A stretch of DNA of 64,000 nucleotides from contig NZ_JAAZQK010000001.1 in assembly GCF_012275445.1 (NCBI RefSeq), forward strand, positions 367,198 to 431,197, written 5' to 3'. The notes under the pieces were generated by a model. The model was not told the DNA's origin. It did not search any database and worked only from the letters and a program-made list of their open reading frames with translations. Shown here piece after piece: positions 26,699 through 35,527 of the stretch. The position numbers and the translations under genes were made by a program. Positions within the stretch are counted from its first letter, which is position 1. Each line of letters begins with the position of its first letter. The stretch is from Rhizobacter sp. SG703. GTDB lineage: Bacteria > Pseudomonadota > Gammaproteobacteria > Burkholderiales > Burkholderiaceae_C.

Positions 26699-27616
26699 TC
26701 AGCCGCCCTTGGCAGCAGCGACCTGCGCCGCCACTTCGGCCGCGAAGTCGTCGACCTTCTTCTCGATGCCTTCGCCGACGACGTACAGCGTGAAGCCCTT
26801 CACCGAGGTGTTCGCGCCCTTGAGCATCTGCTCGACGGTCTGCTTGTCGTTCTTGACGAAGGTCTGGTTCAGCAGGCTGACTTCCTTCAGGAACTTCTGC
26901 ACCGAGCCTTCGATGCGCTTCGCGACGATCTCGGCCGACTGCACCGGCTTGCCGGCCGCTTCGGCCGCCTTCGCGTCTTCGGCGGCCTTGCCGGCCGCCA
27001 CGGCGCGTTCCTTCTCGATCAGCTCGGCCGGCACTTCCGACGACGCCAGCGACACCGGCTTCATTGCGGCGATGTGCATCGCGATGTCCTTGGCGGCGGT
27101 CTCGTCGCCTTCGAACTCGACCAGAACGCCGATGCGGGTGCCATGCAGGTAGCTTGCGAGCTTGGCGCCTTCATAGCGCTTGAAGCGGCGGATCGTCATG
27201 TTCTCGCCGATGGTGCCGATCAGGCCCTTGCGGACGTCGTCGAGCGTCGGGCCGTAGCCGTCCTGCGAGTACGGCAGCGCCGCCAGCGCGGCCAGGTCGG
27301 CCGGGTTCTTCTCGGCGGCCAGCTGCGAGCAGGCCTTCGCGAAGTTCAGGAACATGTCGTTCTTCGAGGTGAAGTCGGTCTCGCAATTGACTTCGACCAG
27401 CGCGCCGGCGCTGCCGACGACGGCCGCGGTGACCACGCCTTCGGCGGTGATGCGCGAAGCGGCCTTGCCGGCCTTGCTGCCCAGCTTGACGCGCAGCAGC
27501 TCTTCGGCCTTTTCCATGTCGCCGCCGGCTTCGGTCAGCGCCTTCTTGCATTCCATCATCGGGGCGTCGGTCTTCGCGCGCAGTTCGCCGACCATGCTTG
27601 CAGTGATTGCAGCCAT
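26699..27616 (-). CDS. tsf: Elongation factor Ts
   Basis: EF-Ts is the nucleotide exchange factor for EF-Tu. The 305-residue protein begins with the UBA-like domain ([20 protein letters not shown], about 5-40), followed by the TDF motif ([16 protein letters not shown]) that dislodges magnesium from EF-Tu, and the coiled-coil insert at about 190-240. It is encoded downstream of rpsB, separated by an intrinsic terminator-like hairpin. Confidence 0.97.
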   Translation of the reverse strand: MAAITASMVGELRAKTDAPMMECKKALTEAGGDMEKAEELLRVKLGSKAGKAASRITAEGVVTAAVVGSAGALVEVNCETDFTSKNDMFLNFAKACSQLAAEKNPADLAALAALPYSQDGYGPTLDDVRKGLIGTIGENMTIRRFKRYEGAKLASYLHGTRIGVLVEFEGDETAAKDIAMHIAAMKPVSLASSEVPAELIEKERAVAAGKAAEDAKAAEAAGKPVQSAEIVAKRIEGSVQKFLKEVSLLNQTFVKNDKQTVEQMLKGANTSVKGFTLYVVGEGIEKKVDDFAAEVAAQVAAAKGG

Positions 27617-27682
27617 CTTGAATCTCCGTTTGCTGGGACGCCCCGCCGAAGGCCGGGCGCCTGAATCATCTCGGGTGGAAAA

Positions 27683-27704
27683 AAAGGGGCTGTGAAGCCC
27701 CTTT
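27683..27704 (-). terminator. Intrinsic terminator/attenuator between rpsB and tsf
   Basis: A perfect 9-bp stem (AAAGGGGCT / AGCCCCTTT) with a 4-base loop; on the minus strand it is followed by a run of seven T. It lies 36 bases past the rpsB stop, inside the rpsB-tsf transcription unit, and probably reduces tsf and downstream expression relative to rpsB. Confidence 0.8.
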
Positions 27705-27739
27705 GTGTGCTCGCCTTTCAGCGGGCGGGGGCGTCGCGA

Positions 27740-28486
27740 TCAGGCGTTCTCGCTGACTTCCACGAACTCGTCGCCTTCGGCCGACACGGCTTGCACCACC
27801 TCGTTGGTGGCATTGGCCTTGCCGTCGAGGATGGCGTCGGCCACCGCACGAGCGTACAGCGCCACGGCCTTCGACGAGTCGTCGTTGCCCGGGATCACGT
27901 AGTCGATGCCTTCAGGCGAGTGGTTCGAGTCGACGATGCCGATGACCGGGATGCCGAGCTTCTTGGCTTCGGCGACGGCAATCTTGTGGTAGCCGACGTC
28001 GATCACGAACATCGCATCGGGCAGCGCGTTCATGTCCTGGATGCCGCCGATGTCCTTCTCGAGCTTGGCCAGGTCGCGCTGGAACATCAGCGCTTCCTTC
28101 TTGATGCGGATCTCGGTGCCGGCTTCGACCTGGGCCTGCATGTCCTTCAGCTTCTTCAGCGAGCCCTTGACCGTCTTGAAGTTGGTCATCATGCCGCCCA
28201 GCCAGCGCTGGTCGACATAGGGCATGCCGGCGCGGCGGGCTTCCATCGCGATGACTTCGCGGGCCTGGCGCTTGGTGCCGATCATCAGGATGGTGCCGCG
28301 GCGTGCTGCCAGCTGGCGGATGAACTTCATCGCGTCGTTGAAGAGCGGCTGCGTCTTCTCGAGGTTGATGATGTGGATCTTGTTGCGATGGCCGTAGATG
28401 TACGGTGCCATCTTCGGGTTCCAGAAGCGGGTTTGGTGGCCGAAATGGACGCCGGCTTCCAGCATCTCACGCATGGTGATGGTCAT
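27740..28486 (-). CDS. rpsB: 30S ribosomal protein S2
   Basis: S2 binds late to the 30S subunit and anchors S1. The 248-residue protein shows the family features [23 protein letters not shown] at the start (residues 4-26), FVGTKRQA-type and [13 protein letters not shown] segments, and an acidic C-terminus ([15 protein letters not shown]). GGAG lies six bases before the ATG. It is the first gene of the 15-kb minus-strand run to 13191. Confidence 0.97.
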   Translation of the reverse strand: MTITMREMLEAGVHFGHQTRFWNPKMAPYIYGHRNKIHIINLEKTQPLFNDAMKFIRQLAARRGTILMIGTKRQAREVIAMEARRAGMPYVDQRWLGGMMTNFKTVKGSLKKLKDMQAQVEAGTEIRIKKEALMFQRDLAKLEKDIGGIQDMNALPDAMFVIDVGYHKIAVAEAKKLGIPVIGIVDSNHSPEGIDYVIPGNDDSSKAVALYARAVADAILDGKANATNEVVQAVSAEGDEFVEVSENA

Positions 28487-28522
28487 GTGAACTCCAAAGG
28501 TTGGTTCTAGAATCCGACTCGA

Positions 28523-28551
28523 ATTGCAAGGTTTTCGTCACTCTGTGACAA
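28523..28551 (-). promoter_or_regulatory. rpsB: Possible rpsB promoter
   Basis: On the minus strand TTGTCA (28546-28551; 5 of 6 to the -35 consensus) is spaced 17 bases from TGCAAT (28523-28528; 4 of 6 to -10), giving a leader of about 30 bases before rpsB. A second -10-like TACACT lies further upstream near 28655. Motif evidence only. The whole 194-base rpsB-amidase gap is AT-richer than its surroundings and must serve both divergent genes. Confidence 0.3.
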
Positions 28552-28680
28552 CAGCCTTCGCAACACCTTTCAACAGCCGGATTCGCGATTTGTTTTCTGC
28601 TGCGCTCTTGCTCTTTCAAGAAGATTCAAGAGTGCATTCAGATAAACCCGTAGAGTGTAGCACGGCCTCCTCCCCTCTCC

Positions 28681-30033
28681 ATGCCTCCTGACCTCACCGC
28701 TGCCGTCAGCGACATCCAGCAGCGTCGATCGACCGCCGTCGACGCCCTCGCGCGCAGCCAGGCCGCGGCCGCCCTCCCCGTCAACCGGCACACCTTCATC
28801 CGCCGCTTCGCCGGCACGCAGGCCGTTGCCGCCTGCGTCGATGCCCAGGCCGCCGCCGGCCTGCCGCTGCCACCGCTCGCCGGCCTGGCCGTCAGCATCA
28901 AGGACCTGTTCGATGTGGCCGGCCATCCGACAACCGGTGCGTCGCGCGCGCTGGCGGACGCCCGACCCGCCGCGCGCGACTGCACGGCGGTGTCGCGGCT
29001 GCGCGCCGCCGGCGCCGCGCTGGTCGGCCACACCAACCTGACCGAATTCGCGTTCTCCGGCGTCGGCATCAACCCGCACCACGGCACGCCGCTGAATGCC
29101 GCCACCGCCGCGCTCGATGCGCAGCCGCGCATTCCCGGCGGCTCGACCTCCGGCGGCGCGACCTCGGTCGCGAGCGGCGCCGCCTGGGCCGCGCTCGGCT
29201 CCGACACCGGCGGCTCGATCCGCATCCCGGCCGCGCTGCAGGGCCTCGTCGGCTTCAAGAACACCGCGCGGCTGACGCCGCTCGACGGCGCGATCCCGCT
29301 GTCGACCTCGCTCGACACCGCGAGCGCGATCACCCGTTCGGTGCGCGATGCGGTGCTGCTGCACGAGATCCTGTCGGCGCGCCGCGTCGTGCTGGCGCAG
29401 CGGCCGGTCTCGGCGCTGACGCTGGCGGTGCCCGGCGGCGCCTTCCTCGACGGCCTCGACGGCGCGGTCGCATCGGCCTTCGAGCGCAGCCTCGCCACGC
29501 TGGGCCGCGCCGGTGCCCGCCTGCACGAGATCGCGCTGCCCGAGGTCGACGAACTGGCCGCGATCAACGCTGCCGGCGGCCTGCCCGCTGCCGAGAGCTG
29601 GGCCTGGCACCGGTCGCTGCTCGCCACGCGCGAGGCCGACTACGACCCGCGCGTCGCGCTGCGCATCCGCCGCGGCGAGCGCATCAGCGCTGCCGACTAC
29701 ATCGCCGTGCTGAACGCCCGCGCCGGCTGGATCGCCCGCATGACGCCGCGCCTCGCGCCGTTCGACGCGCTGCTGAGCCCCACCGTGCCGATGCTCGCGC
29801 CCCCGGTGGCCGAGCTGGCAAGCGACGACGCCTTCTTCGCGACCAACGCGCGCCTGCTGCGCAATCCGTCGGTCGTCAACATGCTCGACGGCTGCGCGCT
29901 GTCGCTGCCCTGCCAGCGCGCCGGCGAGATGCCGGTCGGACTGATGGTGTGGAGCAGCGCGTTGCGCGACGACACGGTGCTCGACGCCTCGCTCGCGATC
30001 GAGCGCGCGCTGCAAGACGCGGAGGCCGCCTGA
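28681..30033 (+). CDS. Amidase-signature family hydrolase
   Basis: A 450-residue amidase-signature enzyme. The catalytic triad is readable: Lys74 in VSIKDLFDVAG, the cis-Ser in PGGSTSGGATS (about 155-157) and the nucleophile Ser179 in GSDTGGSIRIPA. It lacks any sign of being the GatA subunit (no gatB or gatC nearby). The substrate is unknown. It is followed by dadA, whose ATG overlaps its stop codon by one base, so the products may act on the same compound, for example an amide releasing an amino acid. No convincing Shine-Dalgarno precedes the ATG. The symbol is left blank because amidase names are substrate-specific. Confidence 0.88.
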   Translation: MPPDLTAAVSDIQQRRSTAVDALARSQAAAALPVNRHTFIRRFAGTQAVAACVDAQAAAGLPLPPLAGLAVSIKDLFDVAGHPTTGASRALADARPAARDCTAVSRLRAAGAALVGHTNLTEFAFSGVGINPHHGTPLNAATAALDAQPRIPGGSTSGGATSVASGAAWAALGSDTGGSIRIPAALQGLVGFKNTARLTPLDGAIPLSTSLDTASAITRSVRDAVLLHEILSARRVVLAQRPVSALTLAVPGGAFLDGLDGAVASAFERSLATLGRAGARLHEIALPEVDELAAINAAGGLPAAESWAWHRSLLATREADYDPRVALRIRRGERISAADYIAVLNARAGWIARMTPRLAPFDALLSPTVPMLAPPVAELASDDAFFATNARLLRNPSVVNMLDGCALSLPCQRAGEMPVGLMVWSSALRDDTVLDASLAIERALQDAEAA

Positions 30034-31370
30034 TGCGCGTCGCGGTGATCGGCGCCGGCATCGTCGGTGTCACGTCCGCCTACGAACTGGCCGCCGACGG
30101 CCACGACGTGACGGTGTTCGAACGCCGCGGCAGCGTGGCCGCGGAAACCAGCTTCGCGAATGCCGGTGTGATCGCGCCCGGCTACGTGACGCCGTGGGCC
30201 GCACCGGGCATGCCGGGCAAGGTGCTGCGCCACCTGTTCAGCGCGCATTCGCCGGTGCGCGTGAACCCGACGCTCGACCTTGCGACGCTCGGCTGGATCT
30301 GGCGCTGGTGGCGTGCCAGCAGCCTGCACAGCTTCCGCGCCAACCGCGCGCGCATGCAGCGGCTGGCGCTGTTCAGCCGCGACCGGCTGCACAAGCTGAC
30401 GGCCACGCTGCAGCTCGAGTACGAGCGCACCGACGGCTGCCTGGTGCTGTGGCGCGGCGCGCGCGACGCGGCCCACGCGCAGGCCGGCATCGCGATGCTG
30501 CACGACCTGGGCATCCGCTTCGAGACGCTCGATGCCGCGCAATGCCGCCGCGTCGAGCCGGGCCTGAACCCCGACACACCGCTGCACGGCGGGCTGTACC
30601 TGCCGCAGGACGAGGTCGGCAACTGCCGCCAGTTCGCCGGGCTGATGCGCGCCGAAGCGCAACGGCTGGGCGCACGCTTCAACTTCCATTCCACCGTCAG
30701 CCGCATCGAGCCGGGGCTGCGGCCGCAGCTCACGCACCTGCAGCTGTCGGCCGAGGAATCGACGCTCGCGACGCCGAACAACGACAGCGGCCGCCGCAGC
30801 GCGCCGCCAGCCATCGCCGAACCGCAGACGCAGACCTTCGACGCGATCGTCGTGTGCGCCGCGATGGGCGCACCGCAGCTGCTGTCGCCGCACGGCCTGC
30901 GCCTGCCGCTCGCGCCGGTCTATGGCTACTCGGTGACGGCGCCACTGCGCCACCATGAGGCGCACCCGGATGTCGGCCCGCGCTCGGCCTTGATGGACGA
31001 GCGCTTCAAGGTCGCCGTCACGCGCATGGGCGCCCGCGTGCGGGTGGCCGGCAGCGCCGAGCTGGGCGGCTCGCCGCAGGCCTGGAACAAGGGCTCGCTC
31101 GACACCTTGTACAAGGTGCTGAACGACTGGTTCCCGGGCGCGGCACGCATGAGCCAGGCGCAGCGCTGGAAAGGCGCGCGGCCGATGCTGCCCGACGGGC
31201 CGCCGGTGCTGGGTGCGAGCGGGCTCGCCGGCATCTGGCTGAACCTCGGGCACGGCTCCAGCGGCTGGGCGCTGGCCTGTGGGTCGGCCCGCGTGCTGGC
31301 CGACCAGGTCGCCCAACGCGCGCCGGCGATCGACGTCGACGGGTTGGGCATCGAGCGCCTGCGGCGCTGA
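30033..31370 (+). CDS. dadA: D-amino acid dehydrogenase (DadA-like)
   Basis: An FAD-dependent DAO-family dehydrogenase that oxidatively deaminates D-amino acids and passes electrons to the respiratory chain. The start overlaps the amidase stop (TGATG) and opens directly with the dinucleotide-binding MRVAVIGAGIVGVTSAYELA. The conserved ETSFANAGVIAPGYVTPWAAPG and the C-terminal GHGSSGWALACGSA flavin motifs are present. It is 445 residues. A polar stretch (about residues 235-265, ATPNNDSGRRSAPPA) has no counterpart expected in the family. The usual partner alanine racemase gene is absent here, so a paralogue with another substrate is possible. Confidence 0.85.
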   Translation: MRVAVIGAGIVGVTSAYELAADGHDVTVFERRGSVAAETSFANAGVIAPGYVTPWAAPGMPGKVLRHLFSAHSPVRVNPTLDLATLGWIWRWWRASSLHSFRANRARMQRLALFSRDRLHKLTATLQLEYERTDGCLVLWRGARDAAHAQAGIAMLHDLGIRFETLDAAQCRRVEPGLNPDTPLHGGLYLPQDEVGNCRQFAGLMRAEAQRLGARFNFHSTVSRIEPGLRPQLTHLQLSAEESTLATPNNDSGRRSAPPAIAEPQTQTFDAIVVCAAMGAPQLLSPHGLRLPLAPVYGYSVTAPLRHHEAHPDVGPRSALMDERFKVAVTRMGARVRVAGSAELGGSPQAWNKGSLDTLYKVLNDWFPGAARMSQAQRWKGARPMLPDGPPVLGASGLAGIWLNLGHGSSGWALACGSARVLADQVAQRAPAIDVDGLGIERLRR

Positions 31371-31379
31371 GCGATCGAG

Positions 31380-32876
31380 ATGCTGCAGCGCATCGATGCC
31401 ACCACCGGGCCGTGGCCGCTGCACCGGCTGGCCCGCACGCGCGAAGTCGAGGCCGCGGCGCTGCAATCGCTGCCGGCCTTCACGCTGATGCAGCGCGCGG
31501 GCGATGCCGCGGCGCGCCTCGCTCGCGCCCTCGCGCCGCACACGCGGCGCGCCTGGGTGGCCGCCGGCCCCGGCAACAACGGCGGTGACGGCCTGGTCGC
31601 TGCCATCGCGCTGCGCCGGGCCGGCATCGAGACCTTCGTGACGCTGTCGGGCGATGCCGCTCAGCTGCGTGGCGATGCGCAGCAGGCCCATGCGCTGGCG
31701 CTCGGCGAAGACCTGCACTGGGTCGACCAGCCGCCCGGCGGCTTCGGCCGCGCCGGCGACCTCGCGCTCGACGCGCTGCTGGGCATCGGCGCGAGCCGCG
31801 CACCTGCAGGCCGGCTCGCGGCGCTGATCGACGCGCTGAACGCCCTCGACTGCCCGGTGCTCGCGATCGACGTGCCGTCGGGCCTCGGCGCGGACATCGG
31901 CCAGCCGCATGGCGAGGCCTGTGTGAAGGCCACGCACACGCTGTCGCTGCTGACGCTGAAGCCCGGCCTGTTCACCGGCCGCGGGCGCGACTGCTGCGGC
32001 GAGGTCTGGCTCGACGGCCTGGACGTGGCCGCCGGGCCGGCCGATGCCTGGCTCGGTGCGCCACCGTCGGCCACCGCCTGGCAGCGCGCGCACGCGCAGC
32101 ACAAGGGCAGCTTCGGCGACCTGGTCGTGATCGGCGGCGCGCCGGGCATGGCGGGCGCGGCCTTGCTGGCCGCCCGCGCCGGGCATGCCGCCGGCGCCGG
32201 TCGCACCTACCTGAGTTTTCTCGACGACGCCGGCCCGTCGCTCGACGGCGAACACCCCGAGCTGATGATCCGTCAAGCGCTGTGGAAGGAGGACCTGCTG
32301 CGCAAGGCCACCGTGGTCTGCGGCTGTGGCGGCGGCGACGCGGTGCGCGGCGTGCTGCCGCGGGTGATCGGCCAGGCCGGCCGCCTCGTGCTCGATGCCG
32401 ATGCGCTGAACGCGATTGCCGCCGACAGCACGCTTCGGCAATTGCTGGTCGCACGCAGCCGCAGCGGCCGGCCGGCGGTGCTGACGCCGCACCCGCTGGA
32501 AGCCGCACGGCTGCTCGGCAGCGACACCGCGGTCGTGCAAGCCGATCGCCTGCGCGCCGCGCAGACGCTGGCCGACGGGCTGAAGGCGGTCGTGCTGCTG
32601 AAGGGATCAGGCAGCGTGGTCGCGGCGCCGGGCTGCACGCCGCACGTCAACCCGACCGGCAATGCCGCGTTGGCCACCGCCGGCACCGGCGACGTGCTCG
32701 CCGGCTGGATCGGCGGGCGCTGGTCGGCCGGGGACGCCTCGTCGATTGCCGACGTATTGCAGACCGCCAGTGCCGCCGCCTGGCAACACGGCCGGGCCGC
32801 CGACCTGTCGCCGACGACACCGCTGCGGGCGTCGGACCTGATCACCGCGCTGCACGCCCAGATGCGACGCGGCTGA
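31380..32876 (+). CDS. nnr: Bifunctional NAD(P)H-hydrate epimerase/dehydratase
   Basis: Repairs hydrated NADH and NADPH. The N-terminal YjeF epimerase domain (about 1-215, AAGPGNNGGDGLVAAIALRRAG) interconverts the R and S forms. The C-terminal ribokinase-like dehydratase (about 230-498) uses ADP, with GSFGDLVVIGGAPGMAGA and the NPTGNAALATAGTGDVLAGW phosphate loop. It is 498 residues, the usual fused size. It starts 9 bases after dadA, so the three plus-strand genes probably share a transcript, and it converges on rnr with 8 bases between the stop codons. Confidence 0.94.
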   Translation: MLQRIDATTGPWPLHRLARTREVEAAALQSLPAFTLMQRAGDAAARLARALAPHTRRAWVAAGPGNNGGDGLVAAIALRRAGIETFVTLSGDAAQLRGDAQQAHALALGEDLHWVDQPPGGFGRAGDLALDALLGIGASRAPAGRLAALIDALNALDCPVLAIDVPSGLGADIGQPHGEACVKATHTLSLLTLKPGLFTGRGRDCCGEVWLDGLDVAAGPADAWLGAPPSATAWQRAHAQHKGSFGDLVVIGGAPGMAGAALLAARAGHAAGAGRTYLSFLDDAGPSLDGEHPELMIRQALWKEDLLRKATVVCGCGGGDAVRGVLPRVIGQAGRLVLDADALNAIAADSTLRQLLVARSRSGRPAVLTPHPLEAARLLGSDTAVVQADRLRAAQTLADGLKAVVLLKGSGSVVAAPGCTPHVNPTGNAALATAGTGDVLAGWIGGRWSAGDASSIADVLQTASAAAWQHGRAADLSPTTPLRASDLITALHAQMRRG

Positions 32877-32884
32877 CGCGCCTT

Positions 32885-35083
32885 TCAGCGCCGGCGCGCC
32901 GTCTTGGCCGCCGTCTTGCCGCCGCCCTTGCGCGCCGCGGTCTTGGCCGCCCGCACCGGATGCGCCGTCCGGCCCTTCGCCGCCTTCGTGCCGGCCTTGG
33001 CCGCGCGGTCCGCGCCCTTCACCGCGGCCAGATCGGCAGCCGCCGCACCGGCCGCCTTGTCGGCAGCGCGGCGCGGTCGCGCCGGAATGCCGTCGTCGGT
33101 CCCCTCGTGGACCATGCGGAAGTCGATCTTGCGACCGTCGAGGTCGACACGGCTGACCTGCACCCGCACGCGCGCACCGACGGTGTAGCGAACCCCCGAA
33201 CGCTCGCCGCGCAGTTCCTGGCGCGCCTCGTCGAACTTGAAGTACTCGCCGCCGAGTTCGGTGATGTGGATCAGCCCTTCGACATACAGGCCGTCGAGCG
33301 TGACGAACAAGCCGAAGCTGGTGACCGCCGTGACGGTGCCGCCATATTCCTCGCCGAGGTGCTCGCGCATGAAGCGGCACTTGAGCCAGGCCTCGACATC
33401 GCGCGAGGCCTCGTCGGCACGGCGCTCGTTCGCGCTGCAATGCGCGCCCACGACCTCCCAGGTTTCGTCCTCGGTGTGCGCGCCGCGCTTGGCCTTCGAT
33501 GCCGGCTCGATCGCACCGGTCACGATGCTGTAGCGCTTGCCGTGCAGCAGCGCCTTGATCACCCGGTGCACCAGCAGGTCGGGGTAGCGGCGGATCGGGC
33601 TCGTGAAGTGCGTGTAGGCCTCGTACGCCAGGCCGAAGTGGCCGCTGTTGATCGGCGTGTAGATCGCCTGCTGCATCGAGCGCAGCAGCATCGTGTGGAT
33701 CTGCATCGCATCCGGCCGGTCTTTGGTGGCTGCGGCGATCGCCTGGAACTCGCCCGGCTTCGGGTCGTCGCTGACGCTCAACCCCAGGCCCAGCGCCTTC
33801 AGGTAGTTCTGCAGCAGCGTCTTCTTCTCGGGCGTCGGGCCTTCGTGCACCCGGTACAGCGACGGATGCTTGTGCTGCGCGATGAAATCGGCCGAGCAGA
33901 CATTGGCGGCGAGCATCGCCTCTTCGATCAGCTTGTGCGCCTCGGTGCGCGTGCGCGGCACGATCTTCTCGATGCGGCCGTTGTCGTCGCAGACGATCTG
34001 CGTCTCGGTGGTCTCGAAATCGACCGCGCCGCGCTTCGCGCGTTCCTTCAGCAGCGCACGGTAGACCTCGTGCAGGTGCAGCAGGTGCGGCACCAGTTCG
34101 CTGCGACGCGCCGCCTCGGGGCCGCGCGTGTTGCCGAGGATCGCGGCGACCTCGTTGTAGGTGAAGCGCGCGTGCGAGCAGATCACTGCCGGGAAGAACT
34201 GGTAGGCGTGGATCTCGCCGCCGGCGGTGATCAGCATGTCGCACACCATCGCGAGGCGGTCCTCGTTCGGGTTCAGCGAGCACAAGCCGTTCGACAGCTT
34301 CTCCGGCAGCATCGGGATCACGCGCCGCGGGAAGTAGACCGACGTGGCACGTTCGTAGGCATCCTCGTCGATCGGCTCGTTCGGCTTCACGTAGTGGCTC
34401 ACGTCGGCAATCGCGACGACCAGCCGCCAGCCGTCGAACGCGGTCTTGCCGCGGCCGAGCTTGACCGGCTCGCAGTAGACCGCGTCGTCGAAGTCGCGTG
34501 CGTCTTCACCGTCGATCGTCACCAGCGCGACGTCGGTCAGGTCGATGCGGTCCTTGCGGTCGATGCTTCGGATCTTGTCGGGCAGGCCCGCGGCCTGCGC
34601 CAGCGTCTCGGGCGAGAAGCGGTGCGGCACCTCGTACTTGCGCACCGCGATCTCGATCTCCATGCCGGGATCGTCGATCTCGCCGAGCACCTCGGTGACG
34701 CGGCCCATCGGCTGCGAATACAGCGACGGCGGCTCGGTCAGCTCGATCGCGACCACCTGGCCCGCGCTCGCGTTCGCGATCGCGTTCTTCGGCACCATGA
34801 TGTCCTGGCCGTAGCGCTTGTCTTCGGGGGCGACCAGCCAGATGCCGCTCTCGTGCAGCAGGCGGCCGATGATCGGCGCCTTCTTGCGCTCGATGATCTC
34901 GAGCACGCGGCCTTCGGGCCGGCCCTTGCGGTCGTAGCGGATCACGCGCGCCTTCACGCGGTCGCGGTGCAGCACCGCGCGCATTTCCTGCGGCGAGAGG
35001 TAGAGATCGGGCTGTCGGTCGTCGCGGACCAGGAATCCGTGGCCGTCGCGGTGCCCTTGCACCGTGCCCTCGACTTCGCTCAT
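32885..35083 (-). CDS. rnr: Ribonuclease R lacking the N-terminal helix-turn-helix
   Basis: RNase R is the processive 3'-5' exoribonuclease that degrades structured RNA. ATG at 35083 (MSEVEGTVQGHRDGHGFL) gives 732 residues. The frame is open back through the tRNA gene, but that stretch is antisense tRNA. Domains in order: two cold-shock domains (about 1-165), the RNB catalytic domain with the metal-binding TIDGEDARDFDDAVY (about 195), S1 (about 585-665), then a Lys/Ala/Arg-rich tail (about 670-732) likely to bind RNA. The N-terminal helix-turn-helix of the E. coli enzyme is missing because the protein begins at the first cold-shock domain. Only 73 bases separate its start from the tRNA-Leu gene. 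Confidence 0.92.
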   Translation of the reverse strand: MSEVEGTVQGHRDGHGFLVRDDRQPDLYLSPQEMRAVLHRDRVKARVIRYDRKGRPEGRVLEIIERKKAPIIGRLLHESGIWLVAPEDKRYGQDIMVPKNAIANASAGQVVAIELTEPPSLYSQPMGRVTEVLGEIDDPGMEIEIAVRKYEVPHRFSPETLAQAAGLPDKIRSIDRKDRIDLTDVALVTIDGEDARDFDDAVYCEPVKLGRGKTAFDGWRLVVAIADVSHYVKPNEPIDEDAYERATSVYFPRRVIPMLPEKLSNGLCSLNPNEDRLAMVCDMLITAGGEIHAYQFFPAVICSHARFTYNEVAAILGNTRGPEAARRSELVPHLLHLHEVYRALLKERAKRGAVDFETTETQIVCDDNGRIEKIVPRTRTEAHKLIEEAMLAANVCSADFIAQHKHPSLYRVHEGPTPEKKTLLQNYLKALGLGLSVSDDPKPGEFQAIAAATKDRPDAMQIHTMLLRSMQQAIYTPINSGHFGLAYEAYTHFTSPIRRYPDLLVHRVIKALLHGKRYSIVTGAIEPASKAKRGAHTEDETWEVVGAHCSANERRADEASRDVEAWLKCRFMREHLGEEYGGTVTAVTSFGLFVTLDGLYVEGLIHITELGGEYFKFDEARQELRGERSGVRYTVGARVRVQVSRVDLDGRKIDFRMVHEGTDDGIPARPRRAADKAAGAAAADLAAVKGADRAAKAGTKAAKGRTAHPVRAAKTAARKGGGKTAAKTARRR

Positions 35084-35109
35084 CAGTTCGTTGCCGACTT
35101 GCGTTGCGT

Positions 35110-35139
35110 TTGAGAAGTTGTTGTTTTTGATGATATAGT
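35110..35139 (+). promoter_or_regulatory. Promoter of tRNA-Leu copy 1
   Basis: TTGAGA (35110-35115) and TATAGT (35134-35139) with an 18-base spacer fit sigma70. The tRNA begins 18 bases after the -10 box. The region is AT-rich against a GC-rich background. Confidence 0.7.
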
Positions 35140-35156
35140 CCAAGACTTCCTGAAAT

Positions 35157-35241
<85 letters not shown>

Positions 35242-35271
35242 AGAATAATCAATAAAGTGGTAAATGTTGAG

Positions 35272-35306
35272 AAGGCCAGCACCAACGTGTTGGCCTTTTT
35301 GCTTTT
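35272..35306 (+). terminator. Intrinsic terminator of tRNA-Leu copy 1
   Basis: An 11-bp stem (AAGGCCAGCAC / GTGTTGGCCTT, one G-T pair), loop CAAC, followed by TTTTTGCTTTT. It shares the CCAGCAC/GTG-TGG core with the terminator of copy 2. Confidence 0.85.
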
Positions 35307-35353
35307 GTAGAGACTGATGAGTCTGCGAATCCAGAGAGCCCCAAAGCTCATGC

Positions 35354-35359
35354 TATAGT
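35354..35359 (+). promoter_or_regulatory. -10 box of tRNA-Leu copy 2
   Basis: TATAGT, identical to the -10 box of copy 1 and at the same 18-base distance from the tRNA. The -35 position (TCCAGA) is degenerate, so this copy may be weaker or depend on other elements. Confidence 0.55.
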
Positions 35360-35376
35360 CGCAGGCTTCCTGAGAT

Positions 35377-35461
<85 letters not shown>

Positions 35462-35485
35462 TCAACGGAACAAGAGATACAAGCG

Positions 35486-35515
35486 AAGCCAGCACATCGT
35501 GCTGGCTTTTTGCTT
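35486..35515 (+). terminator. Intrinsic terminator of tRNA-Leu copy 2
   Basis: A perfect 10-bp stem (AAGCCAGCAC / GTGCTGGCTT) with loop ATC, followed by TTTTTGCTTT. It lies 24 bases after the tRNA and 13 before the end of the convergent phosphoribosyltransferase gene. Confidence 0.85.
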
Positions 35516-35527
35516 TGTGCGCCGTCC

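Noticed and set aside
25286-27664. A 792-codon plus-strand frame across uppS, frr, pyrH and tsf
   Set aside because: It crosses four well-recognised minus-strand genes and has the His/Asp/Arg-rich composition typical of antisense frames in GC-rich DNA.
32282-35113. A 943-codon open frame on the plus strand antisense to rnr and overlapping nnr
   Set aside because: It is a mirror of the GC-rich rnr codons, with runs of Arg, Ala, Val and His and no family similarity. rnr on the other strand is unambiguous.
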